Below are positions 44,441-56,324 of a stretch of 64,000 bases of DNA, in pieces. The stretch comes from Neoarius graeffei (Eukaryota; Chordata; Actinopteri; Siluriformes; Ariidae). Below the pieces are notes generated by a model. It saw only the letters and a program-made list of their open reading frames with translations, did not search any database and was not told where the DNA came from. The translations under genes were made by a program, and so were the position numbers. Location: assembly GCF_027579695.1 (NCBI RefSeq), contig NC_083570.1, positions 100,821,963-100,885,962 on the forward strand. The letters run 5' to 3'. Each line of letters begins with the position of its first letter. Position 1 is the first letter of the stretch.

Positions 44441-44814
44441 ATAGTGGTTAGCGCTGTCGCCTCACAGCAAGAAGGTCCTGGGTTCGAGCCCCTTGGCCAG
44501 CGAGGGCCTTTCTGTGTGGAGTTTGCATGTTCTCCCCGTGTCCGCGTGGGTTTCCTCCGGGTGCTCCGGTTTCCCCCACAGTCCAAAGACATGCAGGTTA
44601 GGTTAACTGGTGACTCTAAATTGACTGTAGGTGTGAATGTGAGTGTGAATGGTTGTCTGTGTCTATGTGTCAGCCCTGTGACTATGTGTCAATACCTGGC
44701 GACTTGTCCAGGGTGTACCCCGCCTTTCGCCCGTAGTCAGCTGGGATAGGCTCCAGCTTGCCTGCAACCCTGTAGAACAGGATAAAGCGGCTAGAGATGA
44801 TGAGATGAGATGAG
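44441..44814 (+). mobile_element. SINE (dominant family), slightly 5'-truncated
   Basis: Starts inside the head at TAGTGGTTAGCGC, lacking the GGCGGCACGG start. A short ACTATGTGTCA duplication lies near 44682. It ends in a GATGA tail immediately before the right arm. Confidence 0.88.
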
Positions 44815-45289
44815 CCATGAGCCAAGGAACAATTGATTAGATTTTGATGCAAATCTGAATATGTGGCTTGGCGGAGGTATGCACTTTACCTAATTTTCCA
44901 AGCTACAGTAATATTCCTGTCACTCCTCACAATAGTATATTTGTTTGACATTTTGCATGATAAAATAATTTGTAAACTATATTTAGACATCCCACAGACC
45001 GAGTAAATCTAGATGTTACATTCAACACCACCCTTGATCATTTGTGAAATTGTAGTCTTTTGTTTCAATTTTATATATCCTCTGATATTGAAGTGGAAAT
45101 TGTATTTATTTATTAATTTATGACTAGTTAACAAACGTGTCTATTGTATGTAAAATATTAGCACTTTAGCACGTCAACACTTGTATTGGCAACAGTGTTA
45201 CAAATGAACACACAATGTCAACCATCGTACATTTTCATAAGCTAACTAATCTGCTTAGCATTGTCAACTATTATTCATGCTAACTCTCA

Positions 45290-45899
45290 GAAGGCAATTT
45301 TTAGTCAGTTTTTAGGCAATGTTTTCAACTGTACAAAGTAATGGCTAGTGCGGAAGAGAAGTGAAGAAGAGTGCAGGCAGGTTGGAATGGATGGAGGAGA
45401 GGAGGATGTCAGGATTGATTTGTGACAGAAGGTTGCCAGCAAGAGTGAAAGGGAAAGTGTACAAGACCAGCTATGTTGGATGATTTGGAGACAGTGGCAC
45501 TGACAAAAAGTCTGGAGGTTGCAGAGTTGAAGACGTTGAGATTCTCATTGGGAGTGACAAAGTTGGACAGGATTGGAAATGAGTATATTAGAGGGACAGG
45601 ACATGTAGGACGGCTTGTAGACAAAGTCAGAGAGGTGAGATTGAGATGGTTTGGACACGTACAGAAGAGAGATCCAGGGTATATTGGGAAAAGAGTGCTG
45701 GAGATGGAGTTGCCAGGTAGAAGGAAAAGAGGAAGACCAAAAATGAGATTTATGGATGTGGTGAAGGAGGACATGAGGACGGTTGGTGTGACAGAAAAAT
45801 ATACAGAGGACAGGAGGGACATTATCCACTGTGGTGACCCCTAACAGGTGACAAAAAGAGGCCCCAAAAAAGCTGAAAGAAGAAGAAGAAGAAGAAGAA
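45290..45899 (+). mobile_element. 5'-truncated RTE-like LINE fragment
   Basis: The frame 45473-45844 encodes the C-terminal region of a non-LTR reverse-transcriptase protein: VRLRWFGHVQKRDPGYIGKR, LPGRRKRGRPKMRFMDVVKE and a closing IIHCGDP. It ends in an (AAG)n tail. A 15-bp duplication TCATGCTAACTCTCA lies at 45275-45289 and 45900-45914. The 610-bp length shows strong 5' truncation at insertion. Confidence 0.9.
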
Positions 45900-45923
45900 T
45901 CATGCTAACTCTCAACTAAACTG

Positions 45924-46200
45924 TACTGGCCTATTGGTTAGCGTGTCCATCTCTTGATCAGGAGATCGCGAGTTCTACTCGTGGTTGGGTCATACCAAAG
46001 ACCATCATTAAATGGTACCTACTGCCATCTGGCAAGGCACGCTGCAATACAGATGTGAGTGAGGAGTCAAACTCTCACGGTTACCAGAGGAGCAGCTCCC
46101 CACTGTAACCCTAGCTATGTAATATAGGCGAGAGGCCGAGGGCTACAGAAACAGAGATCAGTGCCGTCTATTGCGCCATATGGTACAGGAAGGACTTTAG
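45924..46200 (+). mobile_element. Second SINE family, full copy
   Basis: The tRNA-like head GGCCTATTGGTTAGCGTG and box B-like GCGAGTTCTACTCG are followed by the CTGCCATCTGGCAAGGC and GTAACCCTAGCTATGTAA blocks. A 16-bp duplication with one mismatch, ACTCTCAAYTAAACTG, lies at 45908-45923 and 46201-46216. It overlaps the duplicated target of the adjacent LINE, so it is later than or nearly coincident with that insertion. Confidence 0.9.
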
Positions 46201-46404
46201 ACTCTCAATTAAACTGCAATTTTTTAAAAAAAGCCTAATTTGGTATCAACACTAATATAAATCAAAATGTTTTATAGAGAAGGAAAATTAAATTCTTACC
46301 CCAAAATCTTTTGAAGATAAATCTTCGAAGTTGTGATTGATTGTGCAAAGCTTGTTGCAGATTGGAGTGATTTCTAGTGTGACAACTGAACCCACTCTCC
46401 CCTA

Positions 46405-47639
46405 TTCTCGGTTTGATTCTCTGATCATTAAACATGAACATTAGTTCCAGTTCTTGCTAAAATTGTGTCTGATAGACATAAACTCTTGATGTTATTCTTT
46501 TTTCCTTAATTTTAGCAAACACTTACTCTTAAAAAAATTGCAGGTGTGCTACAATATTATCTTTATTTATTTTCTTATTATCTTTACCTATTATCTTTGT
46601 GCAAAAGTGCAAAAATAAAACACACAAAGAGTCCACCAAGTGTTATATAAATATTATACACACACAACACAAATTGAAGAATACGTACAGTGTATATGTA
46701 TCATAACAGGATCTCATTAACATTCACCATTAAAATGAACAAATAAAAGTTTTAATTCACACTGGAAAATATGTTAGAATTATTATCCACCATATTTGTG
46801 CATTAGAAATATTAGTGAAATTGGATATGTAATTCATTTTTGCCTTTTAAAAACAAATGAAAATAAGTTCTAAAGTTTTAAAAAGATACATATTTCAATT
46901 TTATATCACCCAAAAGTTGACAGAACAAACCATCATGTACTGAGAAACTAGAAAAATGCTCTGCTCATCAGCTCCATAATGAAATGCATTTAGAGACTTG
47001 TTTTTCCCCCACCCCACCCCACCCCACCCCACCCCACCTCACCTACTGCTCAGCTCATGATTTCCTCCAGCCATACTGATCTGACCCAATCCCATTCTCC
47101 CAGAATTCCTCTCTTCTCTGGAGGCTTCATCAAGGCCACATGGAGCTACACAACAGCCATCCTTTTAAAATCCCCAAGGTTCCCATTAGCACAGGTCACT
47201 TCAGTTTATGCATAAAACCTGGATTTAGTTTGGGAAATTAACAAGAGTTTACAAGTGAACACAAAATAACCTTCAACATATCACTGTGTGAACTCATTTA
47301 TAAAATATTAAAAAAAAAAAAAAAGTCTGGAGTCAGCAAAAGATCAGTAACATGTCGGAAAGAAAAGTCTGGAGGTTCTGGCATGTAACAGGTCAATCCC
47401 ATGGTTGACACACCGACAGTACAGACTGGGAATAAAACTCACAGCATCAACTAAAAGCAGAGCTCAGGATAAATAACAGACCATTTACTGTAATGTCTGA
47501 CTGGGTTTAATAACGCTGGGTATCAGATGGACTGCACTGATCACACACAGCTTTATACAGTCACTCAGTCACACAAGGGTTTCACATCACAAGGACAGGA
47601 AAGAGTTAAAGAGAAGGAAACTATTCCTCACTGAGACTG
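46405..47639. other. Intergenic, no gene seen
   Basis: AT-rich sequence with a (CCCCA)n run at about 47009-47037 and an A-run near 47310. No coding frame with family resemblance. Confidence 0.6.
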
Positions 47640-47656
47640 AGAAAGAAAGAAAGAAA

Positions 47657-47688
<32 letters not shown>

Positions 47689-47690
47689 AA

Positions 47691-47738
<48 letters not shown>

Positions 47739-47800
47739 AATTTAAAAAGACAATAAGAGTTAAATAAGGAAAGAAAAAGGACAATTAGTAATGAGTAATT

Positions 47801-47876
<76 letters not shown>

Positions 47877-48056
47877 AAAAGAAAAATAAGAGGGGGAAAA
47901 CAAGAAATACAAACAAGTTAAAAAGAAGGAAGAGTAAAAAGCAAGGGATAAAGAACTAAAGAATAGACAGAATAAGAAATTAAATACAAATAAGAAAGAA
48001 TTTTTTAAAGATTGGAAGAGCTAAATAAATTAAGTGTAATGAGGAGTGTGAGTAAT

Positions 48057-48129
<73 letters not shown>

Positions 48130-48162
48130 AAAGCAAAAAATTAAGATAAAAGCCAGATACAT

Positions 48163-48252
<90 letters not shown>

Positions 48253-48403
48253 AGAAATAAATGAAAGTAAGAAAAAAATAACATGAAAGACAAGAAAAAA
48301 GAAAGAAAAAGAAAGAAATTAGGAATGAAAGGCGAGTAAGAAAGAATTTTTAAAAAGACAGTAAGAGCTAAACAAGGCAAGAAAGGACAATTAGTAATGA
48401 GGA

Positions 48404-48487
<84 letters not shown>

Positions 48488-48779
48488 AATAGAGATACAT
48501 GAAAGAAGAAAGAAAAAGAAAGAGAAGAAAAATGATAAAATTAAAGAAAAAAAAGAAACAAAAGACAAAGAAAGGAAGAAAAAAGATAATAAAAGGCAGA
48601 GAAAGAAAGAAAAAGAAATATAGAATAAATAAGAGGGGAAAACCAAAAAAGACAAAAACAAAGAAATTAAAAAGAAGGAAGAGTAAAAAGCAAGGGATAA
48701 AGAAATAAAGAATAGACAGAATAAGAAATTAAATACAAGTCAGAAAGAATTTTTAAAAGACTGGAAGAGCTAAATAAAC

Positions 48780-49786
48780 TAGAATGCATTTCCAGAAAAA
48801 ATGCAAAAGTGTGCTTACTCAGGCGCGCCGCCATGGCGACCCGGCAAGAGAGGCGACCGCACACCCGCACGACAAGTTTTGTGTCAACACGCGAAAGTTT
48901 GGCCAAGACACAAAGTGGATTCTCATATGGAGATGACAGGCTGGCAAGGGTCTTTACAGGGGCATCCCAGAGCATCACTAGCGTGGAAATTAAGATGTAA
49001 TTCTAAATCTGTAAAGAGATATGACCCAAAACACGTTTTAGCTCATTGTGGCGCCCGCTAGTGGCCAAATGACACCAAATTCGATGAGGATACATGAACT
49101 GGTGCCGAAAGTCATGTCAACAAATATGGTCTTGATACGTCAAAGCATTTGAGATATGAGCCAAAATACGTTTTTGCTAATTGTGACGCCCCCTAGTGGC
49201 CAAATGACACCGATGAGGGTACTTCGGATGGTGTCCAAAGTCTCATCTCATCTCATTATCTGTAGCTGCTTTATCCTGTTCTACAGGGTCGCAGGCAAGC
49301 TGGAGTCTATCCCAGCTGACTACGGGTGAAAGGCGGGGTACACCCTGGACAAGTCGCCAGGTCATCACAGGGCTGACACATAGACACAGACAACCATTCA
49401 CACTCACATTCACACCTACGGTCAATTTAGAGCCACCAGTTAACCTAACCTGCATGTCTTTGGACTGTGGGGGAAACCGGAGCACCCGGAGGAAACCCAC
49501 GCGGACACGGGGAGAACATGCAAACTCCACACAGAAAGGCCCTCGCCGGCCACGGGGCTCGAACCCGGACCTTCTTGCTGTGAGGCGACAGCGCTAACCA
49601 CTACACCACCGTGCCGCCCCAACATGAAACTTGATTAAATCAATCAGGGTCCACTCCTCTATCAGTGAACTACGTTTCCGGGAGGAGCAGCGGCTCAAAA
49701 AAGTGGGTCCGGAATAATAATAATAATAATAATAATAATAAACACATCGGAGAACAATAGTGTGCTCGCTTTGCGAGCACACTAAT
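48780..49786. mobile_element. Helitron-like or similar element with terminal hairpin, containing a SINE
   Basis: Interrupts the microsatellite field. It has two diverged GCTAGTGGCCAAATGACACC-type repeats near 49058 and 49194, a SINE at 49241-49620, and an (ATA)n run near 49710-49741. It ends in an 11-bp perfect hairpin, GTGTGCTCGC-TTT-GCGAGCACAC (49759-49783). CTAA follows the stem. A terminal hairpin plus CTRR suggests a Helitron 3' end; the 5' TC end was not identified. Confidence 0.45.
49241..49620 (-). mobile_element. SINE (dominant family), minus orientation
   Basis: Complete, with the TCTCATCTCATC tail on the left and the GTGCCGCCCC head end on the right. No clear duplication was found at its edges. 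Confidence 0.92.
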
Positions 49787-49817
49787 TAAGTGTAATGAGG
49801 AGTGTGAGTAATGAGGA

Positions 49818-49889
<72 letters not shown>

Positions 49890-49933
49890 AAATGAAAGAA
49901 AAAATTAAAATAAAAGATAAAAGCCAGATACAT

Positions 49934-49997
<64 letters not shown>

Positions 49998-50292
49998 TGA
50001 ATGAAAGAAAGTAAGAAAAAAGATAACATGAAAGACAAGAAAAAAGAAAAAGAAAGAAATTAAGAATGAAATGTGAGTAAGAAAGAATTTTAAAGACAGT
50101 AAGAGCTAAACAAGGAAAGAAAAGGACAAGTAGTAATGAGAGTAATGAAGAAAGAAAGAAAAAATTAAAAGATATAAATAGTGATACATGAAAGAAAAGA
50201 GAAAGAAAAGAGAAAAAGAAATGAAAGAAAACAAGAAAAAGAAGAGAAGAAAAATGATAAAATGAAAGAAAAAAAGAAAAGAAAAGAAAGAA

Positions 50293-50354
<62 letters not shown>

Positions 50355-50612
50355 AAATAAATAAGAGGGGGAAAACAAGAAAGACAAAAACAAATTAAAA
50401 AGAAGGAAGAGTAAAAAGCAAGGGATAAAGAAATAAAGAACAGACAGAAATTAAATACAAGTAAGAAAGAATTTTTAAAAGATTGGAAGAGCTAAATAAA
50501 TTAAGTGTAATGAGGAGTGTGAGTAATGAGGAAAGAAAGAAAAAGAAAGAAGGAAGACAGATAAAAAGAAATTAAGAAAGAGAAGAAAAAGAAAAAATTT
50601 AAGATAAAAGCC

Positions 50613-50683
<71 letters not shown>

Positions 50684-50700
50684 GTATGAAAAAAGATAAC

Positions 50701-50760
<60 letters not shown>

Positions 50761-50831
50761 CGAGTAAGAGAATTTTAAAGACAGTAAAAATTAAATAAAG
50801 AAAGAAAAGGACAATTAGTAATGAGAGTAAT

Positions 50832-50905
<74 letters not shown>

Positions 50906-50926
50906 TAAAGTAAAAGATAAAAAGCC

Positions 50927-51025
<99 letters not shown>

Positions 51026-51283
51026 AATGAAAGAGAAAGTAAGAAAAAAGATAAAGACAAGAAAAAAGAAAAAGAAAGATGAAAAAGAAATTAGGAATGA
51101 AAGGGGAATTTTTAAATGAAAAAAGATAAAAATAGTGATACATGAAAGAAAAGAGAAAGAAAAAAGAAAAAGAAACGAAAGAAAACAAGAAAGGAGAAGA
51201 AAGAAGAGAAGAAAATGCTAAAATGAAAAAGAAAAATAAAAGAAATGAAAGAGAAAGGAAGAAAAAAGATAAAAAGAAAGAAA

Positions 51284-51349
<66 letters not shown>

Positions 51350-51434
51350 AAATTAGAGATACATGACAGAAAAAAGAAAGAAAAAGAAGAGAAGAAAATG
51401 CTAAAATGAAAAAGAAAAATAAAAGAAATGAAAG

Positions 51435-51491
<57 letters not shown>

Positions 51492-51576
51492 AAATTAGAG
51501 ATACATGACAGAAAAAAGAAAGAAAAAGAAGAGAAGAAAATGCTAAAATGAAAAAGAAAAATAAAAGAAATGAAAG

Positions 51577-51638
<62 letters not shown>

Positions 51639-51640
51639 GA

Positions 51641-51913
51641 AGGATTTGTGCACTGAAGTCCCTGATGGCTGTGGGGGTTTTGCTGTGTGATTCTGTGCTG
51701 GAAGTAAAGCAGGTCCGGAGTCAGTGGCGCTCAGCTTTAGTATTAATGAGATCATATCAAAGTGACTTCATGTTGGATCTCCATGTGATCTGTGAGCAGG
51801 TATTTAATAACAGAAGGAGAAGAGGCGCTGGTCCATTAGATGATGATGATGATGTCCGGATAAAAAAACGTGAAAATGTTGATCTCTTCAACTCAGCTTT
51901 ACGATGTGAATAA
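51641..51913 (+). other. Unassigned open frame after the microsatellite field
   Basis: Continuous frame (in phase with an upstream GAAA-derived start at 51548) reading LLCDSVLEVKQVRSQWRS, LMRSYQSDFMLDLHVICEQV, then a DDDDD run and a stop. GAGCAG/GTATTT inside could be a splice donor. The composition is protein-like, but I recognise no family. It may be an exon fragment or a chance frame. Confidence 0.3.
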
Positions 51914-52104
51914 CTCAACTGTAAAAGGAAACAAGAGGAGCTGAATGATAAACCAGGTGCCACACTGGGCTGGTCCGGGCAGGAACATGTCGAGTTGAAA
52001 CCACTGTCCAGCAGATGGCGCTAGATCAGAACCAAATTCAGACACCTTCACAGCCCTTATGACCAACCAGTGTTATAGCCACAGTGATTGTGTTTGAAAG
52101 GGTT

Positions 52105-52515
52105 AATGTTCACTTCTTCAAACATCAGAAGGGGAAAAATTGTGATCTCAAAGTGTGACTTTCTTTCAGTCTGACATGGGTGTTGGTTTGAGTATTTCAG
52201 AAACTGCTGATCTGCTGGGGTTTTCACACACAGCCGTCTCTAGAGTTTACACAGAATGGTGCAAAAAACAAAAAAACACTGAATTGAGTGAGCAACAGTT
52301 CTGTGGATGGAAACAAACACCTTGTTAAGAAGAGAGCTCAGAGGAAAATGGCCAAACTGGTTTGAGATATTTTTTTTTTCCCCAGGAAGGATATAGTAAG
52401 TCATATAATCACTCTTTACAACCGTGGTGAGCAGAAAAGTGTCTCAGCATGCAACAGCAGAAGACCACATTGGGTTCCACTCCTGCAGCCAAGAACAGGG
52501 ATCTTAGAATCTATG
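52105..52515 (+). mobile_element. Internally deleted Tc1-like element, copy 1
   Basis: Contains GTATTTCAGAAACTGCTGATC, GGTGCAAAAAACAAAAAA and CAGCAGAAGACCACATTGGG, segments of a Tc1-like transposase gene common in fish. The copy at 55967-57506 has the same internal deletion (CCAAGAACAGGGATCTTAGAATC). No usable transposase remains. Confidence 0.8.
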
Positions 52516-53019
52516 AATTAATTGTAATGCATTTCTTCCAGGTTGTCAGCAGGTCCGATCTGAGTTGTTATGACCAGGGATTAACCCGTGTTGACTCACT
52601 TGGTTTGAGAAAGGTTGAACATTGGTTCAATAACTGACGTCCGATACTGGTCTTTGGTATGAAAGAGGCATGAGAAACTCTCTATAATGGTACATGATAT
52701 AAACTACTATAAGACGAAACATATGTATACAACAGCGCTGTTCTATTCTCCAATCTGATTGGTCAGAAGGTGTCAGTTATTTAAGCAATATCACACAAGC
52801 AAGACTGAGGTTCTACTGGATATCTGTACAGCTGTGTTTCAGCCATAGGCAAAGAGCCGCAGTATATTTAAACAATATTGGCATTGAGTGGTCTATCAGA
52901 TGTAATCTATTCAGCTAGTACGATATTGAACAAGTCGAAGATGCTAGCTGAATGGAATATACCTGATATACCACGAACAAAGTCAGCCAATATTATTATT
53001 ATGATTACTTCACCCCGGG
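52516..53019. other. Intergenic, no gene seen
   Basis: No supported gene. It contains the CTGATTGGTCAGAAGGTGT motif near 52756 shared with 9230, probably belonging to the same repeat family as copy B. Confidence 0.5.
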
Positions 53020-53387
53020 GGGCGGCACGGTGGTGTAGTGGTTAGCGCTGTCGCCTCACAGCAAGAAGGTCCGGGTTCGAGCCCCGTGGCCGGCGAGGGC
53101 CTTTCTATGTGGAGTTTGCATGTTGTCCGCGTGGGTTTCCTCCGGGTGCTCCAGTTTCCCCCACAGTCCAAAGACATGCAGGTTAGGTTAACTGGTGACA
53201 CTAAATTGACCGTAGGTGTGAATGTGAGTGTGAATGGTTGTCTGTGTCTATGTGTCAGCCCTGTGATGACCTGGCGACTTGTCCAGGGTGTACCCTGCTT
53301 TTCACCCGTAGTCAGCTGGGATAGGCTCCAGCTTGCCTGCGACCCTGTAGAAGGATAAAGCAGCTAGAGATAATGAGATGAGATGAG
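53020..53387 (+). mobile_element. SINE (dominant family), full length
   Basis: A 13-bp duplication ACTTCACCCCGGG lies at 53007-53019 and 53388-53400. A few bases are missing in the CCCCGTGTCCGCG block. Confidence 0.95.
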
Positions 53388-53774
53388 ACTTCACCCCGGG
53401 ACGGAGTCCACCAGGGGGCGAGGTATTGTTTTCGGTCAGGTTTCTTTGTTTTTTTGTTAACAATATGACGGAAAAACAGCTGGATCAGTCTTCATGAAAC
53501 TTTCAGGATAGATGAGCATTGGTCTCAAATAGAACCTCCAACATTTTGAGGGTCATCCAGTCAAGGTCACCAAAAAGGTCAAAATTGTTTTTGTTGTAGC
53601 TACTGCCTCATATAGGAGGACTAGCCACTACGTCATCGTGCTGTAAGAATGTAAGAGTGTAACGATCACGCACTGCGCATACACATGTTCCGATTAAAAT
53701 GGCCGGTGAATGAATACAATTTGGTTCACCATTCGAAATAAATGGACCAGAGTAAAGAAATCACTTTCAGACAT

Positions 53775-53891
53775 CCATCCATCCATTATCTGTAGCTGCT
53801 TATCCTGTCCTACAGGGTCGCAGGCAAACTGGAGCCTATCCCAGCTGACTATGGGCAAGAGGCGGGGTACACCCTGGACAAGTCACCAGGG
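53775..53891 (-). mobile_element. Truncated SINE 3' fragment with its own duplication
   Basis: Only the 3' half is present, from the (GGAT)n tail to the CCTGGACAAGTCACCAGG block. The 11-bp duplication CTTTCAGACAT at 53764-53774 and 53892-53902 shows that the truncation happened at insertion. Confidence 0.92.
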
Positions 53892-54152
53892 CTTTCAGAC
53901 ATGTTTATGCTTATTGCAGAGGGAAAGTCCGTTCCATTGAGCTCTAGCGCCGGGCCATTTCTGGGAAATAAGAGTTTGGGTCATGGCGACAGCGTGTGTA
54001 TGTCAGCCTCGGTTTTTGAAAACTGTAAGAGGTAAGAATAGAATAATATAAAGTACAGTACACTTGGTATATTTTACTTCTGTGATTTTTAAAATTGTTC
54101 ATTTTTGGATTACACTTCATTTTTGTGGCTACTGCCTTATAGAGTAAATATA

Positions 54153-55151
54153 TCTCATTTCATTATCTCTAGCCGCTTTATCCTGTTCTACAGGGTCGCA
54201 GGCAAGCTGGAGCCTATCCCAGCTGACTACGGGCGAAAGGTGGGGTACACCCTGGACAAGTCGCCAGGTCATCACAGGGCTGACACATAGGCTACATTTA
54301 CATTAGACCGTATCTGTCTCGTTTTCTTCGCGGATGCACTGTCCGTTTACATTAAACCGCCTGGAAACGCCGGGAAACGGGAATCTGCCAGCGTCCACGT
54401 ATTCAATCCAGATCGTGTCTGGTCCGGTGCTGTGTAAACATTCAGAATACGCGGATACGCTGTGCTGAGCTCTAGCTGGCGTCTCATTGGACAACGTCAC
54501 TGTGACATCCACCTTCCTGATTCGCTGGCGTTGGTCATGTGACGCGACTGCTGAAAAACGGCGCGGACTTCCGCCTTGTATCACCTTTCATTAAAGAGTA
54601 TAAAAGTATGAAAATACTGCAAATACTGATGCAAATACTGCCCATTGTGTAGTTATGATTGTCTTTAGGCTTGCCATCCTTCCACTTGCAAGTGGTAAGT
54701 GATATGCGCTGGGATCACACACCCTCCAGAGGGCACTCGCTGTTCAGGGCGGAGTGATTTGGAGCGCAGGATGCCTGCGGAGCCGAGCGTATCCGTGTAT
54801 TGGTATTGCTGTGTGCACGCAAATCGTGTATTGGTGTTGCTGTGTGCACGCTAATCGTTTTAAAAACGTTAATCTGATGATCCACTGATACGGTCTAATG
54901 TAAACATGGGCATAGACACAGACAACCATTCACACTCACATTCACACCTACGGTCAATTTAGAGTCACCAGTTAGCCTAACCTGCATGTCTTTGGACTGT
55001 GGGGGAAACCGGAGCACCCGGAGGAAACCCACGCGGACACGGGGAGAACATGCAAACTCCACACAGAAAGGCCCTCGCCGGCCACGGGGCTCAAACCTGG
55101 ACCTTCTTGCTGTGAGACGACAGCGCTAACCACTACACCACCGTGCCGCCC
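54153..55151 (-). mobile_element. SINE (dominant family) split by a TNA-target MITE
   Basis: SINE parts at 54153-54289 and 54912-55151 join seamlessly. The outer 11-bp duplication GAGTAAATATA lies at 54142-54152 and 55152-55162. Confidence 0.95.
54290..54911. mobile_element. TNA-target MITE, TTTACATTAGACCGTATC family, copy 2
   Basis: GGCTACATTTACATTAGACC and inverse form the ends; ATA is duplicated at 54287-54289 and 54912-54914. It is inserted in a SINE. Compared with copy 1 at 37336 it has a deletion of about 75 bp. Confidence 0.9.
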
Positions 55152-55325
55152 GAGTAAATATACGTATATGCTATATTTACTGTATGGACATGGGATCAGA
55201 AAACAATTTTATTTATAAGCAGTAGCCACATGGACCCATAGGGAACCTATTTTTTTCATGATATCTTCCTTCATATTCATCATAAGTGCTACCAGGCGAG
55301 GTTTGTTTTGCCTGGCAACACTTGC

Positions 55326-55966
55326 TATTATTATTATCATCATTATTATACATACATACATACACATTCCTTTCAGGTGTTCAACACATCTTTCTCTTTC
55401 AAAATTCTCTTAAAAAGTCTTCCATATTTAACAAAGCAAACCTGGCAGCCACGTTTGTTTACAAATTCTAACAGTCGCTCGCTAGCGCAGAAGTTTTACG
55501 TCTCCAACGTGTGACGTCATGTCTTGACAACCATGCAATATCGTAAACCATATTCAACGTTCATTCTCCATTGGGTAGAGTGACGTAATACACGTAGGAT
55601 AAGCGACATGCTAACAATGTTGCATGCTATCAAACCAAATGAATGAAATGTGCTAGAAGGGAATAGAATACATGTTTTTAGTCCATCGAAAAAGTGTCCT
55701 GTATGTATAATAGTCGGTATTATGACACAATTGTGAGTGAAATGAATATCGAATAACTGATATTTTGGACACAATATGGCCAAATGTCCGATTTATTTTT
55801 TCTCTGTGAAGAAAAATAGATCCCGAAGAAGCCACACTCACTTTACAGCACAAAAGAAAGCATAAGTATTTAATTACAAACAGATAATATACTATATGAA
55901 GCAGCGTTCTGCTAATTTTTTCCTACATTGAATCCAAAATCAGAGCTGAACACAAAAGTTCAGAGG
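55326..55966. other. Intergenic, no gene seen
   Basis: Contains a (CATA)n-like run near 55350 and AT-rich sequence. No gene supported. Confidence 0.55.
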
Positions 55967-56324
55967 GACTCACACTGGCCACTTTAATAGGAACTTGTTC
56001 TTGATTCTAAGATCCCTGTTCTTGGCTGCAGGAGCGGAACCCAGTGTGTTCTTCTGCTGTTGCATGCTGAGATGCTTTTCTGCACACCACGGTTGTAAAG
56101 AGCTGCTATGAGTTACTATATCCTTCCTGGCAGCTCGAACCAACTAATCTGTCCATTTTCCTCTGACCTCTATCATCAACAAGGCGTTTGTTTCCACCCA
56201 CAGAACTGTCACTCACTCAAGTCAGTGTTTTTGTTTTTCGCACCATTCTGAGAAAACTCTAGACTGTTGTTGTGTGTGAAAACCCCAGGAGATCAGCAGT
56301 TTCTGAAATACTCAAACCAGTCCA

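Larger units (their letters stand above)
41816..46404. mobile_element. Large inverted-repeat element packed with SINEs
   Basis: TAGGGGAGAGTGGG occurs at the left end and its inverse CCCACTCTCCCCTA at the right, each followed inward by a GTTGTCAC-like block. Inside, about 370 bp of the left arm (in pieces between 42203 and 43385) is the reverse complement of 44815-45175. The two arms share GGTCTGTGGGAT, CTACATTTACT-like, and GGCTTGGCGGAGG blocks. The spacer and left arm host six SINE copies; the right side hosts a LINE fragment and another SINE. No transposase and no confident target duplication were seen. Confidence 0.7.
47640..51640. repeat. (GAAA)n and (GATA)n microsatellite field
   Basis: More than a dozen (GAAA)n tracts of 50-110 bp and four (GATA)n tracts (about 48162-48252, 49934-49997, 50613-50683, 50929-51025) alternate with purine-rich spacers. 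Spacers repeat: TAAGTGTAATGAGGAGTG occurs near 48031, 49787 and 50502, and AGTAAAAAGCAAGGG near 47933, 48682 and 50411. This indicates tandem duplication of larger blocks. Lys/Glu/Arg-rich frames on plus and Phe/Leu/Ser-rich frames on minus are translation artefacts. Confidence 0.95.
53388..55325. repeat. Interspersed repeat, copy B (partner of 9262-11560)
   Basis: Shares GAGTCCACCAGGGGG, CATGAAACTTTCAGGATAGA, GAGCTCTAGCGCCGGGCC and GAGGTTTGTTTTGCCTGGC with copy A, in the same order. Its insertions are at different positions from those in copy A, so each copy provides the other's empty sites. Confidence 0.78.

Noticed and set aside
49759-49783. Intrinsic transcription terminator hairpin
   Set aside because: The stem-loop is strong, but there is no following U-tract and the context is a vertebrate transposon. 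A Helitron-like end is more plausible.
47640-51640. Lys/Glu/Arg-rich and Phe/Leu/Ser-rich open frames
   Set aside because: Direct translations of (GAAA)n and (GATA)n repeats.
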